A stretch of DNA of 64,000 bases, taken from contig PHBD01000012.1 of the NCBI GenBank assembly GCA_002841865.1, positions 92,839 to 156,838 on the forward strand, given 5' to 3'. This document shows, in pieces, positions 32,695 through 41,723 of this stretch. The translations under genes were made by a program, and so were the position numbers. Within the stretch, counting starts at the first letter, position 1; every line of letters starts with the position of its first letter. The notes beneath the pieces were generated by a model. It saw only the letters and a program-made list of their open reading frames with translations. It made no database searches and was not told the DNA's origin. This DNA comes from Deltaproteobacteria bacterium HGW-Deltaproteobacteria-19 (lineage in GTDB: Bacteria; Desulfobacterota; Syntrophia; Syntrophales; PHBD01).

Positions 32695-34551
32695 ATGAGC
32701 AAGCTGGTAAACGGGAGAGATCAGCATTTTGTCCTCTTTGAACAGTTGGGGATTGAAAAACTGTTCGCCACTGAGAAATTTTCCGCGTTCTCCAAGGATG
32801 ACATCATGATGATCATCAAGGAAGCGGAGAAGCTTTGTGCCAACGTAATCGAACCCACCTATAAGGATGGGGATCACGAAGGATGCACGTTCAAGGACGG
32901 CAAGGTCTACGTACCGAAGTGTTTTCACGAGGCCTACAAGAAATACAACGAGGGTGGCTGGCTCGCCATGATTCGTTCCCCCGAGGTTGGGGGGCAGGGG
33001 CTGCCCCATACGGTGGGCAATGCATGCGCCGAGTTGATCTCGGCGGCCAATTTCGCCTTCTGGATGTATCCCGGCCTGACCAACGGCGCCGCCGCCCTGA
33101 TCGATACGTTCGGGACGGAGGAGCAGAAGAACAAGTACATGTACAAGATGTACGAAGGCAAGTGGGGCGGCACGATGTGCCTCACCGAGCCCGGTGCGGG
33201 CAGCGATGTCGGTGCCCTGAAGACCAGCGCCAAGCGCCTGCCCGACGGCAAATACCTCATCACCGGGACGAAGTGCTTCATCTCCTGCGGGGATCACGAC
33301 CTGACGGACAACATCATTCACCCTGTCCTGGCGCGCATCGAAGGAGATCCCCCGGGGACGGCGGGCATTTCCATCTTCATCGTGCCCAAGTACAAGGTGA
33401 ACGACGACGGTTCGCTGGGCGAGTTCAACGATGTCAAAACGGGAAACATCGAACACAAGATGGGCATCAAGGGCAGTGCCACCTGCACGCTGAATTTCGG
33501 CGAGGACGGAAAGTGCATCGGCGAGCTCCTCGGCAAGGAGCGTGAAGGAATGCGGGTCATGTTCCAGATGATGAACGAGGCCCGGATGGAAGTGGGAATG
33601 CAGTCCCTGGGGCACGCCACGGCGGCTTTCGAGAGCGCCCTCGCCTACACCCGGGAACGCATCCAGATGACGCCCGTCTGGGAAATGAAGAACCCCGATG
33701 CCAAGGCCGTGCCGATCATCAAGCATCCTGACATCCGGCGGGACCTGATGTGGATGAAATCCTACGTGGAAGGGCTCCGGGCCCTGAATCTCTATGCATC
33801 CTTCTGCCTGGACATGTCCCATGTGACGGAGGGGGCGGAGTCCAAAAAGTGGTTCGGCATGCTGGAGCTCCTGACCCCGATCTGCAAGGCCTTCTCCTCC
33901 GACATCGCACTGATGGTCTGCTCCAAGGCCGTCGATGCCTACGGCGGATACGGCTACTGCAGCGAATATCCCGTGGAACAGTACATGCGGGACGTCAAGA
34001 TTGCAGCCATTTACGAGGGGACCAACGGGATCCAGGCCCTCGACCTGGTGGGCCGCAAGCTGGGCGCAAACAAGGGCGCAAACGTCATGAACCTGGCCGG
34101 TGAGATCATGGCAACCATCGGCAAGGCGAAGGCTTCCAAAGAGTTGCAGAAGTACGCCGGCAAGCTGGAAGAGGCGGGGAACGCCCTGATCGACCTGACC
34201 ATGGCCTTCGCCGGCTACGGCAAGAGCTCGAGCTTCCTGCTGCCCGTCCTGAACGCGTCCCCCTATCTGGAGATCTTCGGAGACGTGGTCCTGGGCTGGC
34301 TGCTCGTCCAGGCGGCGGTGATCGCGGATGAGAAGCTGAACGCCCTGTACGAGGCCAACGGCGCCGACAGCATCGGAAAGCAGCGCGCGCTGGTTCATAC
34401 GAATCCCGAAGTGGCCTTCTACCAGGGCAAGATCGCATCGGCAAAATTCTTCTCCGTGGAAATGCTCTCGACGGTCAAGACCCGCTGCGAACTCATCAAG
34501 GAAGGGGAGAAGGTGCCCATCGAGATCGCCGACGAGTGCTTCTCGGCGTAA
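32695..34551 (+). CDS. Acyl-CoA dehydrogenase, large (about 600 aa) type
   Basis: 618 residues from ATG 32695 with AAGGAGGT immediately upstream. FAD flavoenzyme oxidising acyl-CoA to enoyl-CoA. ACAD motifs: MCLTEPGAGSDVGALKTSA (FAD site), ITGTKCFISCGDHDL, YTRERIQMTPVWEM and VDAYGGYGYCSEYPVEQYMRD, with the catalytic base Glu441 in IYEGTNGIQALDLVGRK. The extra N- and C-terminal domains place it with the AidB/FadE5-like long acyl-CoA dehydrogenases common in syntrophs. It is first of three beta-oxidation genes (36-bp and 57-bp gaps). Electrons would leave via EtfAB, not encoded here. Confidence 0.94.
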   Translation: MSKLVNGRDQHFVLFEQLGIEKLFATEKFSAFSKDDIMMIIKEAEKLCANVIEPTYKDGDHEGCTFKDGKVYVPKCFHEAYKKYNEGGWLAMIRSPEVGGQGLPHTVGNACAELISAANFAFWMYPGLTNGAAALIDTFGTEEQKNKYMYKMYEGKWGGTMCLTEPGAGSDVGALKTSAKRLPDGKYLITGTKCFISCGDHDLTDNIIHPVLARIEGDPPGTAGISIFIVPKYKVNDDGSLGEFNDVKTGNIEHKMGIKGSATCTLNFGEDGKCIGELLGKEREGMRVMFQMMNEARMEVGMQSLGHATAAFESALAYTRERIQMTPVWEMKNPDAKAVPIIKHPDIRRDLMWMKSYVEGLRALNLYASFCLDMSHVTEGAESKKWFGMLELLTPICKAFSSDIALMVCSKAVDAYGGYGYCSEYPVEQYMRDVKIAAIYEGTNGIQALDLVGRKLGANKGANVMNLAGEIMATIGKAKASKELQKYAGKLEEAGNALIDLTMAFAGYGKSSSFLLPVLNASPYLEIFGDVVLGWLLVQAAVIADEKLNALYEANGADSIGKQRALVHTNPEVAFYQGKIASAKFFSVEMLSTVKTRCELIKEGEKVPIEIADECFSA

Positions 34552-34587
34552 CGATCCGCTCTACCGATTTTCACAAGGAGGAAAGAC

Positions 34588-37011
34588 ATGTCATATCAGA
34601 TCAAAAAAGCCGCTGTTCTGGGAGCCGGGGTCATGGGGGCCACCATCGCCGCCCACCTGACCAATGCGGGGATCGAGTGCTGTCTGCTCGACATCGTCCC
34701 CTTCGAGCTCACCGAAGCCGATAAAAAAGCCGGTTTGACCGAGAAGAGTCCTGCCTGGCGGAACCGCTTTGCCGCCAACGGGCTGGCCGGCGTCACGAAA
34801 TCCAAGCCGGCGAGTTTCTATTCCAAGAAAAACGCCTCCATGATCAAGATCGGCAACTTCGAGGACAACCTGAAGTGGCTGGCCGATGTGGACTGGGTCA
34901 TTGAAGTCGTCGTCGAAAACCTGAAGATCAAGCAGGACCTGTTCGCCAAGGTGGAGAAGATCGTGAAGCCGGGCTGTATCGTGACAACGAACACCTCGGG
35001 ACTTCCCATCAAGGACATCACCGCCAACTTCGGCAAAAAGCTGAAAGAGCACTTCCTGGGAACCCACTTCTTCAATCCCCCCCGGTACATGAAGCTCCTG
35101 GAGGTTATCCCCGGCAAGGAGACGAAGAAGGAAGTCGTCGAGTTCATGATCAAGTTCTGCGAGGAAGTCCTCGGGAAGGGCGTCGTAGTCTGCAAGGACG
35201 TCCCGAACTTCATCGGCAACCGCATCGGTGTCTTCGACATCTCCAACGCCATCACGCTGATGGTCCAGAAGGGCCTGAAGATCGAGGAAGTAGACGCCGT
35301 CATCGGCAAGGCCGTGGGTCGTCCCGGCACCGCTGTCTTCGGGACCCTGGACCTGGTCGGTCTCGATACGGGCTACCACGTCATGAAGAACCTCTATGCC
35401 GCCGTGCCCGACGATGAGTCCCGCGACCTCTTCATCCCCCCCGGCTTCATGGACAAGATGATGGAGAAGAAGTGGCTCGGCAACAAGACCAAGCAGGGCT
35501 TCTACAAGAAGACCAAGGACGCCAAGGGCAAGAAAGCCAAGCTGGTGCTGGACTACAGCACCCTCGATTACGTGGCGCCTACGAAACCGAAATTTGAATC
35601 CGTCAGTGCGGCCAAGAAGGCTTCCGACCTCGGCATCGCCGAATCGATGAAGATCGTCTTCGGCGGCAAGGACAAGGCCTCGGACCTGATCCGGGAATAC
35701 CTCTGCAACAACTTCATCTACGCCGTGAACCGGATTCCCGAGATCGCCGACCGGGTCGTGGAGATCGACAACGCCATGAAGTGGGGCTACAACCACGCCC
35801 TCGGACCCTTTGAGACGTGGGATGCAGTGGGCGTCCGCAATGCCGTGGACGTCATGAAGAAGCTCGGCAAGAAGGTGCCCAAGAAGATCGACGACATGCT
35901 CAAGGCGGGCTGCGAGTCCTTCTACGCCAAGAAGCCGGACGGCCTGTACTACTATGATTTCGCCAAGAAGGGCTACGTCAAGCTGGAGGACAACCCGAGG
36001 GTCATTCTCCTGCCCGCCCTGAAGGAGCAGAACAAGGTCGTCGCGGAGAACGCCTCCGCCAGCCTCATCGACATCGGCGACGGCGTGGCGTGCCTCGAGC
36101 TCCACACGAAGATGAACGCCGTGGACGACGGTGTGATCGAGATGATCAACAAGAGCTGCGACATCGTCGAGAAGGACTTCCTCGGCATGGTCGTGGGCAA
36201 CCACGATCCCCGGGCCTTCTCGGCCGGTGCAAACATCTTCAAGGTCCTCCTGGCCATTCAGCAGGGCGACTGGGACGTCCTGGAAGCGCTGGTTGCGAAT
36301 TTCCAGAACGCCAACATGAGGATGAAGTACCTTTCCAAGCCCGTTGTGACCGCCCCGGCCGGACTGGCCCTGGGCGGCGGCTGCGAGATCGCCATGCACG
36401 GCGCCCGCTGCCAGCCCTGCGGTGAGACCTACATGGGCCTCGTCGAAGTCGGCGTGGGCGTGATCCCCGCGGGCGGCGGATGCAAGGAAATCCTGGTCCG
36501 CGTTACCGAGGGTCTGCCCGACGGCGTCGTCGAAGCGGGCCTGAACCTGCAGTTCCACATGGCCAAGGCCTTCGAGAACATCGGGACGGCCAAGGTCGCC
36601 ACCAGCGCCATGGAGGCCATGGAGCTGGGGTACATCCGCAAGACCGAGAACATCAGCCTCAACCGGGATCAGCAGATCTGGGATGCCAAGCAGGTCGTTC
36701 TCGGCCTGTCCAAGTTCTACAAGCCGCCGCGGCCTGCACTCATCCCCGTGATGGGCGAGAACTTCCGCGGAATGGCCAACGGCGTCCTGTACAACATGCG
36801 CCACGGCAACTACGCCTCGGACTACGACGTCCACGTCGGCCGGAAGGTGGCCTACATCCTCTCCGGTGGCGACTGCAACGAAGGGACCTACGTGACGGAG
36901 CAGGAGATCCTGGATCTCGAAAAGGAAGCCTTCCTCTCCCTCTGCGGCGAGAAAAGGACCCAGGACCGGATCATGCACATGCTCTCCACGGGCAAGCCGC
37001 TCCGGAATTAG
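34588..37011 (+). CDS. 3-hydroxyacyl-CoA dehydrogenase / enoyl-CoA hydratase fusion, FadN-like
   Basis: 807 residues. The N-terminus is the dehydrogenase: NAD-binding VLGAGVMGATIAAHLTNAG, catalytic region GTHFFNPPRYMKLLEVIPG and KDVPNFIGNRIGVF, followed by the two C-terminal HCDH helices. The C-terminal third is a crotonase: KPVVTAPAGLALGGGCEIAM and YMGLVEVGVGVIPAGGG. The order dehydrogenase-then-hydratase is that of Bacillus FadN, the reverse of E. coli FadB. It catalyses both middle steps of beta-oxidation. Very Lys-rich in the central part. Thiolase follows in the same operon. Confidence 0.94.
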   Translation: MSYQIKKAAVLGAGVMGATIAAHLTNAGIECCLLDIVPFELTEADKKAGLTEKSPAWRNRFAANGLAGVTKSKPASFYSKKNASMIKIGNFEDNLKWLADVDWVIEVVVENLKIKQDLFAKVEKIVKPGCIVTTNTSGLPIKDITANFGKKLKEHFLGTHFFNPPRYMKLLEVIPGKETKKEVVEFMIKFCEEVLGKGVVVCKDVPNFIGNRIGVFDISNAITLMVQKGLKIEEVDAVIGKAVGRPGTAVFGTLDLVGLDTGYHVMKNLYAAVPDDESRDLFIPPGFMDKMMEKKWLGNKTKQGFYKKTKDAKGKKAKLVLDYSTLDYVAPTKPKFESVSAAKKASDLGIAESMKIVFGGKDKASDLIREYLCNNFIYAVNRIPEIADRVVEIDNAMKWGYNHALGPFETWDAVGVRNAVDVMKKLGKKVPKKIDDMLKAGCESFYAKKPDGLYYYDFAKKGYVKLEDNPRVILLPALKEQNKVVAENASASLIDIGDGVACLELHTKMNAVDDGVIEMINKSCDIVEKDFLGMVVGNHDPRAFSAGANIFKVLLAIQQGDWDVLEALVANFQNANMRMKYLSKPVVTAPAGLALGGGCEIAMHGARCQPCGETYMGLVEVGVGVIPAGGGCKEILVRVTEGLPDGVVEAGLNLQFHMAKAFENIGTAKVATSAMEAMELGYIRKTENISLNRDQQIWDAKQVVLGLSKFYKPPRPALIPVMGENFRGMANGVLYNMRHGNYASDYDVHVGRKVAYILSGGDCNEGTYVTEQEILDLEKEAFLSLCGEKRTQDRIMHMLSTGKPLRN

Positions 37012-37031
37012 AAGCAATTTCAACAAAGACG

Positions 37032-37047
37032 CGGGCGTACTCGCCCG
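37032..37047 (+). other. Intercistronic hairpin
   Basis: CGGGCG-TACT-CGCCCG in the 57-bp gap before the thiolase ATG; no T-tract. It might set relative expression or processing of the operon mRNA. Confidence 0.4.
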
Positions 37048-37068
37048 TGCATCCTAAGGAGGAATATC

Positions 37069-38265
37069 ATGACTGATGCTGTGATTGTTGAAGCGGTCAG
37101 AAGTCCTGGTGGACGTTATAAGAGGGGCGGCCTTGCCGCAACGAGAGGAGACGAGATCGGTTTCCAGGTGATCAAGGGCCTCATGGCGCGGGTACCCGCG
37201 GTGAAGCCGGAAGACGTGGACGACCTGATCGTCGGCTGCGCCTTCCCGGAGGCCGAGCAGGGCATGAACTACGGCCGGGTGCTCGCCATCGGCGCCGGAC
37301 TGCCGATCAGCGTGTCCGGCATGACCGTCAACCGTTTCTGCTCCTCGGGCGTGCAGGCCATTGCCGACGCCACGGCGAAGATCCGGGCCGGCTGGTCCGA
37401 GGTCATCATCGCGGGCGGCTGCGAAACCATGTCCCACATTCCCATGGGCGGCAGCATCTTCCGCCCGAATCCGGAGTGGAACTTCGACGGCGGCCAGCCC
37501 AACGTCTATGTTTCCATGGGCATCACCGCGGAGAACGTGGCGGTCAGCTACAATGTCTCCCGGGAAGACATGGACAAGATGGGCGTGGAGAGCAACCGCC
37601 GGGCTTACGAGGCCATCAAGGCCGGGAAATTCAAGGAAGAGATCATTCCCATCGAGGCCTTCAAGTACAAGAGGGACAAGAACGGGAAGCGGATCCGCGA
37701 TAAGGTCGTCTTCGATACGGACGACGGCGTGAGATGGCCCGTAAAGCTGGAAGACATGGCCAAGCTGAAATCGCCCTTCAAGGCGGGCGGAGTCATCACG
37801 GCGGCCAATGCCTCCCAGATGACCGATGGTGCGGCGTTCTCCCTGCTCATGACGGCCGAGAAGGCCAAGGAACTGGGGCTGAAGCCCCTGGCCCGGCTGG
37901 CCTATTATGCCGTGGCAGGCTGCAAGGCGGAGGAGATGGGCATGGGCCCGGCCTTCGCGATTCCCAAGGTCCTGAAGATGGCCGGTCTGACCCCGAAGGA
38001 CATCGACGTCTACGAGATCAACGAGGCCTTCGCCTCCCAGGCGATCGCATCCTGCCGTCTCATCGGGATCGAAGACCGGTATTGGGCCGGCGACATCAAC
38101 CCGAACGGCGGCGCCATCGCCCTGGGGCACCCCCTGGGAGCGACGGGCGGCAAGCTGACGGCCCAGCTGCTCCACGAGCTGAAGCGCCGGAAGGCCAAGC
38201 GGGGCATCGTCTCCATGTGCATCGGCGGCGGCATGGGAGCAGCCGCGATCTACGAGATGCTGTAA
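37069..38265 (+). CDS. Acetyl-CoA C-acyltransferase (3-ketoacyl-CoA thiolase)
   Basis: 398 residues; cleaves 3-ketoacyl-CoA to acetyl-CoA and a shortened acyl-CoA. Nucleophile Cys91 in VNRFCSSGVQAI, general base His354 in ALGHPLGATGG and second Cys384 in SMCIGGGMGAA; also EINEAFASQA, the NEAF motif. Length and motifs match FadA/FadI-type thiolases. Ribosome site AAGGAGGA at 37055-37062. It is last in the operon; a perfect palindrome and a terminator follow. Confidence 0.95.
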   Translation: MTDAVIVEAVRSPGGRYKRGGLAATRGDEIGFQVIKGLMARVPAVKPEDVDDLIVGCAFPEAEQGMNYGRVLAIGAGLPISVSGMTVNRFCSSGVQAIADATAKIRAGWSEVIIAGGCETMSHIPMGGSIFRPNPEWNFDGGQPNVYVSMGITAENVAVSYNVSREDMDKMGVESNRRAYEAIKAGKFKEEIIPIEAFKYKRDKNGKRIRDKVVFDTDDGVRWPVKLEDMAKLKSPFKAGGVITAANASQMTDGAAFSLLMTAEKAKELGLKPLARLAYYAVAGCKAEEMGMGPAFAIPKVLKMAGLTPKDIDVYEINEAFASQAIASCRLIGIEDRYWAGDINPNGGAIALGHPLGATGGKLTAQLLHELKRRKAKRGIVSMCIGGGMGAAAIYEML

Positions 38266-38291
38266 CCGTCAACCATTGTGTTTCCAACGGA

Positions 38292-38317
38292 GCGTCCCCT
38301 TCACGTGAAGGGGACGC
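38292..38317. repeat. 26-bp perfect palindrome after the thiolase gene
   Basis: The 26 bases are exactly self-complementary without a spacer; the central part is CCCCTTCACGTGAAGGGG. It lies 26 bp after the thiolase stop and before the terminator; no T-tract of its own. Confidence 0.85.
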
Positions 38318-38334
38318 GACCGGTGGCCTTATAA

Positions 38335-38371
38335 GAAAAGCCGCGGCCTCGTGCCGCGGCTTTTCTGTTTT
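38335..38371 (+). terminator. Rho-independent terminator of the beta-oxidation operon
   Basis: 13-bp perfect stem GAAAAGCCGCGGC (38335-38347) with GCCGCGGCTTTTC (38353-38365), then TGTTTTG. Confidence 0.88.
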
Positions 38372-38458
38372 GTCCCGGCCGCCCCTGTGTTATATCGCTC
38401 CTGTCGTCAGGGGCTGCAGGCCGGCGGTAATTCACGGAAGTTCGGGAGGAATCGAATC

Positions 38459-39280
38459 ATGAGAATCGGGTTTATCCAGACCAAGCCCGTTTTCGGCCAC
38501 GTCGAGGGGAACGTCGAGCGGGCCGTGAAGATGATCCACCGATGCGACGCGGACCTGATCGTCCTTCCCGAGCTGTTCAACACGGGATACCTCTTCACTT
38601 CCCGCGAGGAGGTCCGGGAGCTGTCCGAGACGGTTCCGAAAGGAAGGACGACGGAGGCCCTGCGGGAGGTCGCCGCGGAGCGGAACGTCCACATTGTGGC
38701 GGGTCTGATCGAGCGGAGCCGCCGGAAATATTACAATGCGGCCGTCCTGGTGTCTCCCGACGGCTCCGTGGAGACCTACCGGAAGATCCACCTCTTCCAC
38801 GAGGAGAAGCTCTGGTTCGACCCGGGCGACCGGCCCTTCACGGTTTACGACATCGGCTCCTGCCGGGTCGGGATCATGATCTGCTTCGACTGGTTCTTCC
38901 CCGAATCCATGCGCATCCTGGCCCTGAAAGGGGCCGACGTGGTGGCCCACTGCGCCAACCTCGTCATGCCCTTCTGCCAGGACGCCATGATCACCCGCTG
39001 CCTGGAAAACCGGCTCTACGCCGTGACGGCGAACCGCGTGGGATCGGAGAAGCGAGGCGGGAAGTTCTGCCTCTACACGGGCCGCAGCCAGATCACGGGT
39101 CCCCAGGCCAATCTCCTCTATCGGGCCGGAGCAGGCGAGGAAGAGATCGGGACCGCCGCGATCGACGTCGCTGCCGTCCGGGACAAGCGCCTGAACGCCC
39201 ACAATGTGCTCCTGGACGACCGCCGCATCGAGTTCTACAGCGACCTGACGGCCCCGGGGGCCGGTGCCGGGGACGCCTGA
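38459..39280 (+). CDS. Nitrilase-superfamily carbon-nitrogen hydrolase
   Basis: 273 residues from ATG 38459, with GGGAGGA upstream; an upstream in-frame ATG runs through the terminator and is rejected. The catalytic triad is complete: Glu38 (LPELFNTGY), Lys109 (YRKIHLFHEEKLWF) and Cys142 (GIMICFDWFFPES). The EKLWF and CFDWFFPE contexts suit omega-amidase/N-carbamoyl or aliphatic-amidase-like branches rather than a true nitrilase. The last 46 bp overlap, head-on, the end of the ADP-forming ligase gene. The substrate is unknown; it is probably independent of the beta-oxidation operon, being behind its terminator. Confidence 0.88.
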   Translation: MRIGFIQTKPVFGHVEGNVERAVKMIHRCDADLIVLPELFNTGYLFTSREEVRELSETVPKGRTTEALREVAAERNVHIVAGLIERSRRKYYNAAVLVSPDGSVETYRKIHLFHEEKLWFDPGDRPFTVYDIGSCRVGIMICFDWFFPESMRILALKGADVVAHCANLVMPFCQDAMITRCLENRLYAVTANRVGSEKRGGKFCLYTGRSQITGPQANLLYRAGAGEEEIGTAAIDVAAVRDKRLNAHNVLLDDRRIEFYSDLTAPGAGAGDA

Positions 39281-41319
39281 ATCTTCACGTCCACGGCGCA
39301 GCATCCCCGGCCCTCCCCGTAAACCAGGACCGGGTTCATGTCCAGGTTCCGGATCTCCGGGTGATCCACCAGGAGGCGTGAGACCGCGACAATCAGTTTC
39401 CGCAGGGCATCCAGGTCCGCCGGCGGCTCCCCCCGGAATCCCTTCAGCAGGGCTGCCCCCCGGGTCTCCCCGATCAGGGACCCCGCCTCCTCTTCGTTGA
39501 GCGGCGCCACCCGCAGGGCCACATCCCGCAGAACCTCCGTCAGGATCCCGCCGAGGCCGAACAGTACCAGCGGGCCGAATTCCCGGTCCTGCCTGCCTCC
39601 CACGATGACCTCCCGGCCCGGCGGCACCATTTTCTGCACCAGCCATGGGCCGGCCATTCCTTCCAGGGCCTCTTCCAGGGCCTGTTCATCCTCCAGGTTC
39701 AGCCGCACCCCGCCGGTCTCGGTCTTGTGGAGCACATCCGGGTCGGCCGTCTTCAGGGCGACGGGATAGCCCATGCCCCGCGCCGCTTCCACGATCTCCC
39801 GGCGATTCCCGGCGACAGCGAACGGCGGGTGGGGGATTCCGCAGGTAGCCAGGAGCGGGAAGGCCTCCTCCGGGGGCAGGAAGCGATCCTCCCCGTTCGG
39901 ATAAGCCTGCGGAACGCTGAAGAAAACGGTTTCCCGCGGCTGGCGATCGATCTCCTGCCGGCGCAGGTGAAAGCGGCGGGAGACCGCCAGGGCCGAGAGG
40001 GCCTGCCGGGCGTCCGAAAAGAGCGGGAGGCTGCAGGTCTGCTTCAGGGTAAAGTGAAATTTCCGGCTGGCGATCACGTAGATGACCACGGGCTTGTTGT
40101 AGCGCTCCTGCAGCTCCAGGGCGGAGCGGATGAGCGCCTGCGTCTCGGGGATGTGTGCGCTGTGCAGGTAGGTCAGGCCGAAGACCACGCCGTCCACGCC
40201 GGGCTCCTGGAGCGCCTTTTCGAGCACCTGGATATAAAAGCGCGTATCGAAGACATCTCCCAGGTCCAGGGGGTTCGTCATCCGGATGACCCCCGCCCGG
40301 GTTTCCCGGCGGATCGCGTCGTACACCGCATCGGAGTATTGGGCCAGGCGGAATCCGGCGCGGTGGACCGCGTCCGCCAGGACCACGCCTTGGCCGCCGG
40401 AGCGGCAGAGGACGCCGATGCGGTCGCCCGCCATGGGAGGCAGAAGGAAGGCCTTGAAGACCTCCATCATCTCGCCCAGGGTCTCCACCCGGTGCATCCC
40501 CGCCTGCCGAAAGGCGGCCTCGGCGACGTCGTCATCCCCCGCCAGCGCGGTCGTGTGGAATTTGGCGATTTCGCGGCTGGCCGGCGTCCGGTTGGCCTTG
40601 AGGACGACGATGGGCTTCCGGGCGGTCCGGGCGATCTCCAGGAGGCGGCGGCCGTCGGAGACATGCTCCAGGTAGAGGCCGATCATGCGGGTCTCCGGGT
40701 CGTCCAGGAAGAAGGAGAGGTAATCGCACTCGTTCAGGTCCAGCTTGTTGCCGATGCTGAGGACCTTGTTCAGGCCGATGTTCTCCAGCGTCAGCAGGCG
40801 GATGCTGTCCATCACGACACCGCCGCTCTGGGCGATGACGGAGGCGGGCCCTTTCATGACGGCCTCCGGCTCGACCGGGAAGAAGGGCAGGAGGAGGCCG
40901 TTGTCCAGGTTGACCGTGCCGATGCAGTTGGGGCCCATGAGGCGCATCCCGTAGCGGCGCAGAACCTCCCGGATCCGGTCTTCCAGGTCGCTCTTCTCCT
41001 CGTCATATTCGCTGAAGCCGGCGGCCTGGACGACGGCGAAGGACACGCCCTTCCGTCCGCAGTCCTCCAGGACCTGGAGAACTGATCGCGCCGGGATCAG
41101 GAGCACCGCCAGGTCGGGGGAGCCGTCGATCTCCTCGATGCTCCCGTGGATCGGCCGGCCGAGGTACGATCCTCCTTCCTTGCCGACCAGTTCCATCCGC
41201 CCGGTGAAGCGGAAGGTTTCGAGGTTCAGTGCCGTGAATTTGGCCAGGTTGCTGGGTGAGTCGGAGACTCCGTAGATCAGGACTCGCTCCGGGTAAAACA
41301 GCCGCGACAGTGGATGCAT
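39235..41319 (-). CDS. ADP-forming acyl-CoA ligase, fused alpha-beta (copy 1)
   Basis: 694 residues; NDP-forming acyl-CoA synthetase that conserves the thioester energy as ATP: acyl-CoA + ADP + Pi gives acid + ATP + CoA. The alpha part (residues 1-460) has a CoA-binding Rossmann domain, MGPNCIGTVN and the phosphohistidine His255 in FHTTALAGDDDVAEAAFRQAG. The beta part is an ATP-grasp domain (GYPVALKTADPDVLHKTETGGVRLNL; PPGREVIVGGRQDREFGPLVLFGLGG; LDMNPVL). Ribosome site GGAGGAGACG is strong. The loop FHTTALAG deviates from the usual SHTGALAG. Substrate may be acetate or a branched or aromatic acid. Confidence 0.92.
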   Translation of the reverse strand: MHPLSRLFYPERVLIYGVSDSPSNLAKFTALNLETFRFTGRMELVGKEGGSYLGRPIHGSIEEIDGSPDLAVLLIPARSVLQVLEDCGRKGVSFAVVQAAGFSEYDEEKSDLEDRIREVLRRYGMRLMGPNCIGTVNLDNGLLLPFFPVEPEAVMKGPASVIAQSGGVVMDSIRLLTLENIGLNKVLSIGNKLDLNECDYLSFFLDDPETRMIGLYLEHVSDGRRLLEIARTARKPIVVLKANRTPASREIAKFHTTALAGDDDVAEAAFRQAGMHRVETLGEMMEVFKAFLLPPMAGDRIGVLCRSGGQGVVLADAVHRAGFRLAQYSDAVYDAIRRETRAGVIRMTNPLDLGDVFDTRFYIQVLEKALQEPGVDGVVFGLTYLHSAHIPETQALIRSALELQERYNKPVVIYVIASRKFHFTLKQTCSLPLFSDARQALSALAVSRRFHLRRQEIDRQPRETVFFSVPQAYPNGEDRFLPPEEAFPLLATCGIPHPPFAVAGNRREIVEAARGMGYPVALKTADPDVLHKTETGGVRLNLEDEQALEEALEGMAGPWLVQKMVPPGREVIVGGRQDREFGPLVLFGLGGILTEVLRDVALRVAPLNEEEAGSLIGETRGAALLKGFRGEPPADLDALRKLIVAVSRLLVDHPEIRNLDMNPVLVYGEGRGCCAVDVKIQASPAPAPGAVRSL

Positions 41320-41340
41320 CGTCTCCTCCGTTTTTTTTCC

Positions 41341-41369
41341 TTGAAAAAAGAACCTCCTTGGATTACATA
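41341..41369 (+). promoter_or_regulatory. Likely promoter of tRNA-Val
   Basis: TTGAAA at 41341-41346, 17-bp spacer, TACATA at 41364-41369, 12 bp before the mature 5' end. The -10 match is weak, but no better site lies in the 62-bp gap. Confidence 0.4.
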
Positions 41370-41381
41370 CAACGCCCTCAC

Positions 41382-41456
41382 GGGCGGTTAACTCAGTGGG
41401 AGAGTGCTACCTTCACACGGTAGAAGTCACTGGTTCAAATCCAGTACCGCCTACCA
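41382..41456 (+). tRNA. tRNA-Val (anticodon CAC)
   Basis: A full cloverleaf of 75 nt with encoded CCA. Acceptor GGGCGGT pairs with ACCGCCT (one G-U), D-arm region TTAACTCAGTGGGAGAG, anticodon stem CTACC/GGTAG with loop TTCACAC, anticodon CAC at 41414-41416, and T-arm CTGGTTCAAATCCAG. CAC reads the GUG valine codon. A terminator follows directly. Its 3' end borders the accessory island, a usual integration site. Confidence 0.97.
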
Positions 41457-41464
41457 TGAACGCC

Positions 41465-41499
41465 AAGGGGTTACGGGTCATGCCGTAACCCCTTTTTTC
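41465..41499 (+). terminator. tRNA-Val terminator
   Basis: 12-bp stem AAGGGGTTACGG (41465-41476) with CCGTAACCCCTT (41483-41494), loop GTCATG, then TTTTC. Confidence 0.9.
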
Positions 41500-41723
41500 T
41501 TGCCTGACCATGGAGGAGCAACTGAACCTCTGTTAATCATTAGGAGATTCCGCCTCCCCAGATGCCGAAAGCAGAAGTGTTGTAGTACGAAACCGAACCG
41601 GCCATCATTTGCAACCGCTAGATTCTGCTACGTTAACCCGAAATGGGGTGTCAAACTCCGGGACCCGTGCCGGTTGCTGGTGAAAAGCCGCCCGGAAGTG
41701 TCTTGTAAGGTCTCTATACTTTG

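Noticed and set aside
32659-34398. 579-codon minus-strand frame opposite the acyl-CoA dehydrogenase
   Set aside because: Shadow of the real gene; no ribosome site and no motif.
34591-37026. 811-codon open frame antisense to the hydroxyacyl-CoA dehydrogenase fusion
   Set aside because: Composition (His, Asp, Leu, Val) is typical of antisense shadow; the plus-strand protein is certain.
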